A stretch of 8,083 nucleotides of DNA from Thermocaproicibacter sp036844765 (lineage in GTDB: Bacteria; Bacillota; Clostridia; Oscillospirales; Acutalibacteraceae). A program made the position numbers and the translations under genes. Positions 5,365 through 8,083 of this stretch are shown here, piece by piece. Below the pieces are notes generated by a model that was given only the letters and a program-made list of their open reading frames with translations, searched no databases and was not told the DNA's origin. The DNA is taken from the NCBI GenBank assembly GCA_036844765.1, contig DAIUFE010000062.1, forward strand, positions 1 through 8,083, written 5' to 3'. Numbering within the stretch: the first letter of the stretch is position 1; each line of letters starts with the position of its first letter.

Positions 5365-5430
5365 GTTTTGTCATTTTCCGGGTATTTTCTGTCGAAATCG
5401 TTACGGGGAATAACAGTTTTGTCATACCCG
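5365..5430 (+). promoter_or_regulatory. Paired GTTTTGTCAT sites upstream of the SGNH promoter
   Basis: GTTTTGTCAT occurs at 5365-5374 and again at 5416-5425, 51 bp apart. CGGGTAT (5379-5385) and ATACCCG (5424-5430) form an inverted pair, the second overlapping the second direct repeat. The sites lie about 40-100 bp upstream of the -10, where regulator sites are common. The regulator is unknown, and chance is not excluded. Confidence 0.35.
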
Positions 5431-5440
5431 ATTTTTCCAC

Positions 5441-5469
5441 TTCCGCGGACCGGGAAAGCATAGTATAAT
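5441..5469 (+). promoter_or_regulatory. Predicted promoter of the SGNH-DUF4358 operon
   Basis: A perfect TATAAT lies at 5464-5469. The hexamer 17 bp upstream (TTCCGC, 5441-5446) matches the -35 consensus poorly, which suggests a weak or activator-dependent promoter. Transcription would start near 5476, giving an ~80-nt leader. Confidence 0.5.
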
Positions 5470-5488
5470 AAGAACCGGAGATCAAAAG

Positions 5489-5541
5489 TCCGGCGGCCCG
5501 CGCTTCCACGGGCCGCCCGGAATGGCGATAGATCGGCTATC
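5489..5541 (+). promoter_or_regulatory. Structured 5' leader of the SGNH hydrolase mRNA
   Basis: TCCGGCGGCCCG (5489-5500) pairs with CGGGCCGC plus CGGA (5509-5521) around CGCTTCCA, with one bulged C. A second small hairpin, GATAG 5527-5531 with CTATC 5537-5541, ends 1 nt before the GAGGTG ribosome site. No T tract follows the first stem, so it is not a terminator. I do not recognise a known riboswitch. Confidence 0.5.
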
Positions 5542-5556
5542 TGAGGTGCGGCTTTG

Positions 5557-6435
5557 ATGAAAAACGGAAGAAAAAGGCTCCGCCTGTTCCTCCGTCGGGC
5601 GGCGGTGTGCCTGTGCGGCGCGGCGGTTCTGTGTTTGGCGGCGGAGGGAATCTACTGGTTTGCGGGAAGAATCGTCCCGGGGGGCGGGGCAGGCGTTTCA
5701 TCCGCCGTCTCCGCCCGGTCTCCCTCTTCTGCGGCGCTTTCGGCGGCCCCGTCCTCCTCGGAACCGGTTCCGGTCTCTTCGGAGGAGGCCCCGCCGCCCT
5801 CCGCTCCGCCTTCTTCGGCGCCGAGCGAAAAGCCGCCGTCCTCCGCCCCGGAAAAGACGGCGGGCACCCGGTGGTTCGACGACGCCGTCCTGATCGGCGA
5901 CAGCCGGACCGAAGGGCTCGAGAATTACGACGGGCTGGGCGACGCGACCTATTACGCCGTCAAAGGGCTGATGGTGGACACCGTCTACACCAAGGCGGCG
6001 GTGAAGGTGAGCGGGAAAAAGCTGACGGTGATGCAGGCCCTGCAGCGGAAAAATTTCGGCAAGGTGTATATCATGCTGGGCGTCAACGAGCTGGGCTGGA
6101 GCAGCTTCGACACGTTTCTCAAGGACTACGGGAAAGTGGTGGACGACGTGAAGAAGTATCAGCCGGGCGCAAGGGTCTACCTGCAGTCGATCCTGCCGGT
6201 CAGCGCGAAGAAGTCGGCCTCCACGACCATTTATACCAACGAAAAGATCGTCCATGCCAATCAGGCGATCCGCCGGCTCGCGCAGGAAAAAAAGGTGAAG
6301 TACCTCGCGGTGGATTCGGCCCTGCGCGACGCTTCGGGCGCGCTGCCGGAGGGCGCCTCCACGGACGGCGTGCATCTGAACGCGGAATACTGCAAAAAGT
6401 GGTGCGAGTATCTGATCGCCCACACGGATCCATGA
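5557..6435 (+). CDS. Membrane-anchored SGNH/GDSL-type hydrolase
   Basis: This 292-residue protein has a basic N terminus and one hydrophobic segment (about 14-36), followed by a Pro/Ser/Ala/Glu-rich linker (about 45-103) and an extracytoplasmic SGNH domain (about 105-292). Block I is VLIGDSRTEG with nucleophile S116; block II may include G137; block III is MLGVNELGW with N177 (the usual Asp after Asn is Glu); block V is DGVHLN with D270 and H273. It probably acts as an esterase or acyltransferase on a wall or surface polymer; the substrate is not visible. The ATG at 5557 has GAGGTG 8 nt upstream; a TTG directly before it is a poorer start. The stop overlaps an ATG of the next frame, and the DUF4358 gene follows after 14 nt. 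The helix lacks a clear cleavage or lipobox site, so I infer an anchored protein. Confidence 0.9.
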   Translation: MKNGRKRLRLFLRRAAVCLCGAAVLCLAAEGIYWFAGRIVPGGGAGVSSAVSARSPSSAALSAAPSSSEPVPVSSEEAPPPSAPPSSAPSEKPPSSAPEKTAGTRWFDDAVLIGDSRTEGLENYDGLGDATYYAVKGLMVDTVYTKAAVKVSGKKLTVMQALQRKNFGKVYIMLGVNELGWSSFDTFLKDYGKVVDDVKKYQPGARVYLQSILPVSAKKSASTTIYTNEKIVHANQAIRRLAQEKKVKYLAVDSALRDASGALPEGASTDGVHLNAEYCKKWCEYLIAHTDP

Positions 6436-6437
6436 AG

Positions 6438-6443
6438 AGGAGG
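6438..6443 (+). promoter_or_regulatory. Ribosome binding site of the DUF4358 gene
   Basis: AGGAGG with a 6-nt spacer decides the ATG at 6450 over the in-frame ATG at 6432, which overlaps the preceding stop and has no upstream ribosome site. Confidence 0.8.
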
Positions 6444-6449
6444 GATTCC

Positions 6450-6917
6450 ATGAAAAAGCGTTTTTTCTGTCTGCTGATGGCCGCGGTGCTGGCCTTTGCC
6501 CCCGCGTGCGCCCGGAAGGGCGGAGGAAAGGCGGCGGACGTGGAAAAGCTGGCGGACGAGATCGTAAAGACGGAGAAGTTCGTCGACCAGATGTCCGCCG
6601 TGGAGCAGAAGACAGCCGTTAAGATCTACGGCCTGGAGGCGGACGACGTGGCGAAGGCGAAGGTCTACGAGAGCACGGGCGCCACGGCGGAGGAAGTCGC
6701 CGCCTTCGAGGCGAAGGACGAGGATGCGGCCGGCCGCATCCGCTCCGCCGCCGCCGAGCGGGTGGAGGACCAGAAATCGGCGTTCGAGGATTATCAGCCG
6801 AAGGAAATGACCAAGCTCAAGACCCCGCTGCTGATGCGGCAGGGGAAATACGTCCTGCTGGTCGTCGCGGACGACACCTCCGCCGCCAAGCAGATCGCGG
6901 ACCGCTATTTCCAATAA
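6450..6917 (+). CDS. DUF4358 domain-containing putative lipoprotein
   Basis: This 155-residue exported protein has MKKRFF, a hydrophobic stretch and AFAPAC, giving a likely lipid-anchored C20, although Ala at -3 is a weak lipobox residue. The rest matches what I recall of DUF4358: a helical start (KLADEIVKTEKFVDQM), the IYGLEADDVAKAKVYESTGATAEEVAAFEAKD region (59-90), a charged helix (93-112), FEDYQPKEM (112-120) and a C-terminal strand GKYVLLVVADD (132-142). The function of DUF4358 is unknown. In other Clostridia I recall such genes next to MBOAT acyltransferase and SGNH/DHHW genes, so a role in polymer acylation or its editing is a reasonable inference. Here it follows the SGNH gene in one operon with no MBOAT gene in the window, and is closed by the terminator at 6937. 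Confidence 0.85.
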   Translation: MKKRFFCLLMAAVLAFAPACARKGGGKAADVEKLADEIVKTEKFVDQMSAVEQKTAVKIYGLEADDVAKAKVYESTGATAEEVAAFEAKDEDAAGRIRSAAAERVEDQKSAFEDYQPKEMTKLKTPLLMRQGKYVLLVVADDTSAAKQIADRYFQ

Positions 6918-6936
6918 TTCCGCACGCCCGGCAAAA

Positions 6937-6973
6937 GCGCCGCGGGGGGGGATGCCCTCCGGGCGCCTTTTTT
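6937..6973. terminator. Terminator between convergent DUF4358 and YczE-like genes
   Basis: GCGCC 6937-6941 pairs with GGCGC around 6962-6966, enclosing a G-run against CCCTCC with small internal mismatches. Six T residues (6968-6973) follow on the plus strand. AAAA at 6933-6936 gives a short T tract in the minus direction, so it may serve both genes. The T run contains the first bases of the YczE-like stop codon (6972-6974). Confidence 0.75.
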
Positions 6974-7643
6974 ATGTGCGCGGCAGTTCCCGCTTTTCCG
7001 CGAAGACGGGCCCGGGGGTCAGGAACCGGCGCCGGATGCGCGGAACAAGGAAGTGGAGCAGAGGCCCGATGCCCGCGGCCAGCAGGACCGTCCCCGCGCC
7101 GACCGCGCTGCCCAGCAGCCACCCGCCCAGCACGCACAGCACGTCCCAGCAGATGCGGCAGACGCGGAAATCCAGATGCAGCCGTTCCTTCAGGATGAAG
7201 GGGACGCAGTCGTAGGGCGCGAGCCCGAAATCCGGCGCCGTGTAGAGCGCGCCCCCCACGCCGACGATGAACGTGCCGCAGAGCATCAGCGCGGCGCGGG
7301 CGGCGGGGCTCGGCGGCAGGCGGAACAGCGCGCCGTACAGGCTGCGGAACAGGTCCGCGAAGATCCCGCACAGAAACATGTTGGCGAACGTGCCGAAGCC
7401 GATCAGCCGGCGGGCGAAAATAAGCGGGAGGGACAAAAGCGCCGTGTTCGCGATGCTCTGCCAAAGCCAGAACGGCAGGCCGATCTTCCCCGATACGCCG
7501 AGGTTAAGGCAGGTGCAGGGGTCCGTCCCCTGCCCGGAAAGGATCGAGAGCGCGGCCCCGAAGCCCATGAGCAGCACGCCGCCCAGCGAAAGCGAGATCC
7601 GCTTGTATAACGTTTTGTTTTTCGTAAGTAAAATCCCTTTCAT
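6972..7643 (-). CDS. YczE/YyaS/YitT-type integral membrane protein
   Basis: This 223-residue polytopic membrane protein is predicted to have about six helices (roughly 17-36, 57-77, 84-104, 117-137, 163-180, 184-201). Family-like motifs are LSGQGTDPCTCLNLGVS (35-51), IGFGTFANMFLCGIFADLF (81-99), DFGLAPYDCVPF (138-149) and VGAGTVLLAAGIGPL (181-195). Related proteins are annotated as YczE/YitT-like with no firm function; some are thought to be transporters. The start is uncertain: ATG 7643 is the only good candidate by length and basic N terminus, but no purine-rich ribosome site lies before it and a repeat hairpin begins 12 nt upstream. It is convergent with DUF4358 and has no visible partner. 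The family call is confident, the role unknown. Confidence 0.85.
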   Translation of the reverse strand: MKGILLTKNKTLYKRISLSLGGVLLMGFGAALSILSGQGTDPCTCLNLGVSGKIGLPFWLWQSIANTALLSLPLIFARRLIGFGTFANMFLCGIFADLFRSLYGALFRLPPSPAARAALMLCGTFIVGVGGALYTAPDFGLAPYDCVPFILKERLHLDFRVCRICWDVLCVLGGWLLGSAVGAGTVLLAAGIGPLLHFLVPRIRRRFLTPGPVFAEKRELPRT

Positions 7644-7654
7644 GGATGAAGATC

Positions 7655-7723
7655 GGCGGCGTGTCGCCGCCGCCGCGGCCCGCCGCCCGGTTTGCAGCGA
7701 AACGAAAGCTTGTTGAGGCGGAA
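7655..7723 (-). repeat. Core repeat copy 8 (inverted, diverged) with tail hairpin at the YczE-like start
   Basis: The core occupies 7677-7723, with ends GTTCCGCC and GGCGGGCC on the minus strand and a TTTCGTTTCGCT centre. The tail hairpin is GGCGGCG, loop TGT, CGCCGCC at 7655-7671. The hairpin ends 11 nt before the ATG at 7643. Confidence 0.7.
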
Positions 7724-7760
7724 CGGTTTCGGGCGGCTCCCGACGGTGCGCCGCCATCCC

Positions 7761-7812
7761 TTTTGCGGGGGCCTTTGGCAGGGGGGGCGCAGCCCCTTTT
7801 CCCAATAATATT
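7761..7812 (+). repeat. G-rich hairpin module, partial copy
   Basis: The first 23 bases (7761-7783) are identical to 7838-7860. A shorter hairpin (GGGGC, GCA, GCCCC) and an AT-rich AATAATATT follow, and then the similarity to the full module ends. Confidence 0.75.
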
Positions 7813-7834
7813 CTTCCGGAATCTGCGGGCCGTT

Positions 7835-7963
7835 TTCTTTTGCGGGGGCCTTTGGCAGGGAGGGGGCGCAGCCCCCTCCCAATATTATAATAACCCCCTA
7901 CCGCGCCCGGCGGGCTTACGATTTCGCCGCGCTTCCCGCGCGGGAGGGGGTAGGGGGTGAGCC
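7835..7963 (+). repeat. G-rich hairpin module, copy B
   Basis: A perfect 10-bp hairpin (GGGAGGGGGC, GCA, GCCCCCTCCC) lies at 7858-7880. It is followed by the AT-rich AATATTATAATAA, CCCCCTACCGCGCCCGGCGG and CCCGCGCGGGAGGGGG. CCCCCTACC also pairs with the closing GGTAGGGGG, so the second half can fold as a larger arm. It aligns with 101-232. Confidence 0.75.
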
Positions 7964-7977
7964 GGTGTTTGCAGGGC

Positions 7978-8015
7978 GCTGAAAGTTTCAGCTTTGTTTT
8001 CTGAATCGTGATTCA
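7978..8015. repeat. Two short palindromes in the AT-rich right-hand stretch
   Basis: GCTGAAAGTTTCAGC (7978-7992) and TGAATCGTGATTCA (8002-8015) are near-perfect palindromes. They could be protein-binding sites or chance; no gene start is visible nearby. Confidence 0.4.
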
Positions 8016-8050
8016 TCTTGATTATAGATTGCGCTCAAGCCGCGCGGGCT

Positions 8051-8078
8051 CCTACTTTCGGTCTTGTCCGAAAGTAGG
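8051..8078. repeat. Strong 10-bp hairpin at the window end
   Basis: CCTACTTTCG pairs fully with CGAAAGTAGG around GTCTTGTC; GCAAAG follows and the window ends. No T tract is visible on the plus strand, and the neighbouring gene on the right is not in view. It could be another intergenic repeat family, but only this copy is seen. Confidence 0.6.
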
Positions 8079-8083
8079 CAAAG

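Larger units (their letters stand above)
5217..5556. other. Divergent intergenic region, free of the repeat modules
   Basis: This region separates the small membrane protein gene from the SGNH operon and is more AT-rich than its surroundings. It holds an inverted repeat (5283-5316), a spaced direct repeat (5365 and 5416), a TATAAT for the plus strand and a structured leader. A possible minus-strand -10 is TATCTT with an upstream TG; its -35 is weak. A 60-codon minus-strand frame inside it has no ribosome site. Confidence 0.7.
7644..8083. other. Gene-free repeat mosaic upstream of the YczE-like gene to the window end
   Basis: It holds an inverted core (copy 8), a partial and a full copy of the G-rich module, and a more AT-rich tail (about 7990-8030) with short palindromes, closing with a strong hairpin. 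I see no gene. AT-rich islands within the modules contain -10-like strings but no -35, so I do not assign a promoter to the YczE-like gene. Confidence 0.7.

Noticed and set aside
5327..5509. A 60-codon minus-strand frame in the divergent region
   Set aside because: It has a GTG start inside the SGNH leader hairpin, no ribosome site, and covers the plus-strand promoter.
5476..5556. Known riboswitch in the SGNH leader
   Set aside because: I compared it by eye with cyclic-di-GMP, fluoride, THF and guanidine-class signatures as I remember them and found no matching conserved loops.
7884..7889. TATAAT on the minus strand as a promoter for the YczE-like gene
   Set aside because: There is no -35-like hexamer at a suitable distance, and the leader would be about 240 nt through repeat hairpins; left as a possibility only.

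Overview
The window is a GC-rich piece of a Gram-positive, probably anaerobic Firmicutes chromosome. Pointers are the strong AGGAGG-type ribosome sites, a Pta-type phosphate acetyltransferase, a DUF4358 lipoprotein next to an SGNH hydrolase, a YczE-like membrane protein, and G-rich intergenic repeats of a kind I associate with gut Oscillospirales (Ruminococcaceae sensu lato). The assignment is inference; no rRNA or other marker gene is present.

There are six protein genes. On the minus strand, from right to left, are a two-helix small membrane protein (4932-5216), phosphate acetyltransferase pta (3452-4441) and a cytoplasmic GH2 beta-mannosidase (482-2947). Divergent from the small membrane protein, on the plus strand, is a two-gene operon: a membrane-anchored SGNH/GDSL hydrolase (5557-6435) and a DUF4358 putative lipoprotein (6450-6917). 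Convergent with that operon is a YczE/YyaS/YitT-type membrane protein (6972-7643, minus). Functionally the window joins beta-mannoside breakdown and acetyl-CoA/acetyl-phosphate conversion with a cell-surface pair that may edit envelope polymers. Only the SGNH-DUF4358 pair looks like a tight operon.

The unusual content lies between the genes. Four gene-free stretches (1-481, 2961-3451, 4564-4931, 7644-8083) are built almost entirely from a few repeat modules: (a) a ~48-nt core bounded by CCCGCC and GGCGGG, eight clear copies and one degenerate; (b) a short GC hairpin next to each core, whose stem changes sequence but keeps pairing; (c) a 20-nt palindrome CCGCCTTTTTCAAAAGGCGG preceded by AAAGTTTTCGC, three copies; (d) a ~130-nt G-rich hairpin module, two full and at least one partial copy; (e) a terminator hairpin with a shared core, two copies; (f) a short CGTTC..GAACG hairpin, three copies. 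Cores are oriented so that the hairpin end faces the nearest gene, and modules stop at or within a few bases of start and stop codons. The divergent region 5217-5556 and the convergent gap 6918-6971 lack these modules and instead carry ordinary promoter-like and terminator signals.

I do not see a CRISPR array, tRNA, rRNA, transposase or phage gene. The best candidate for something undescribed is the gene-end-directed mosaic repeat system; its function is not visible from the sequence.
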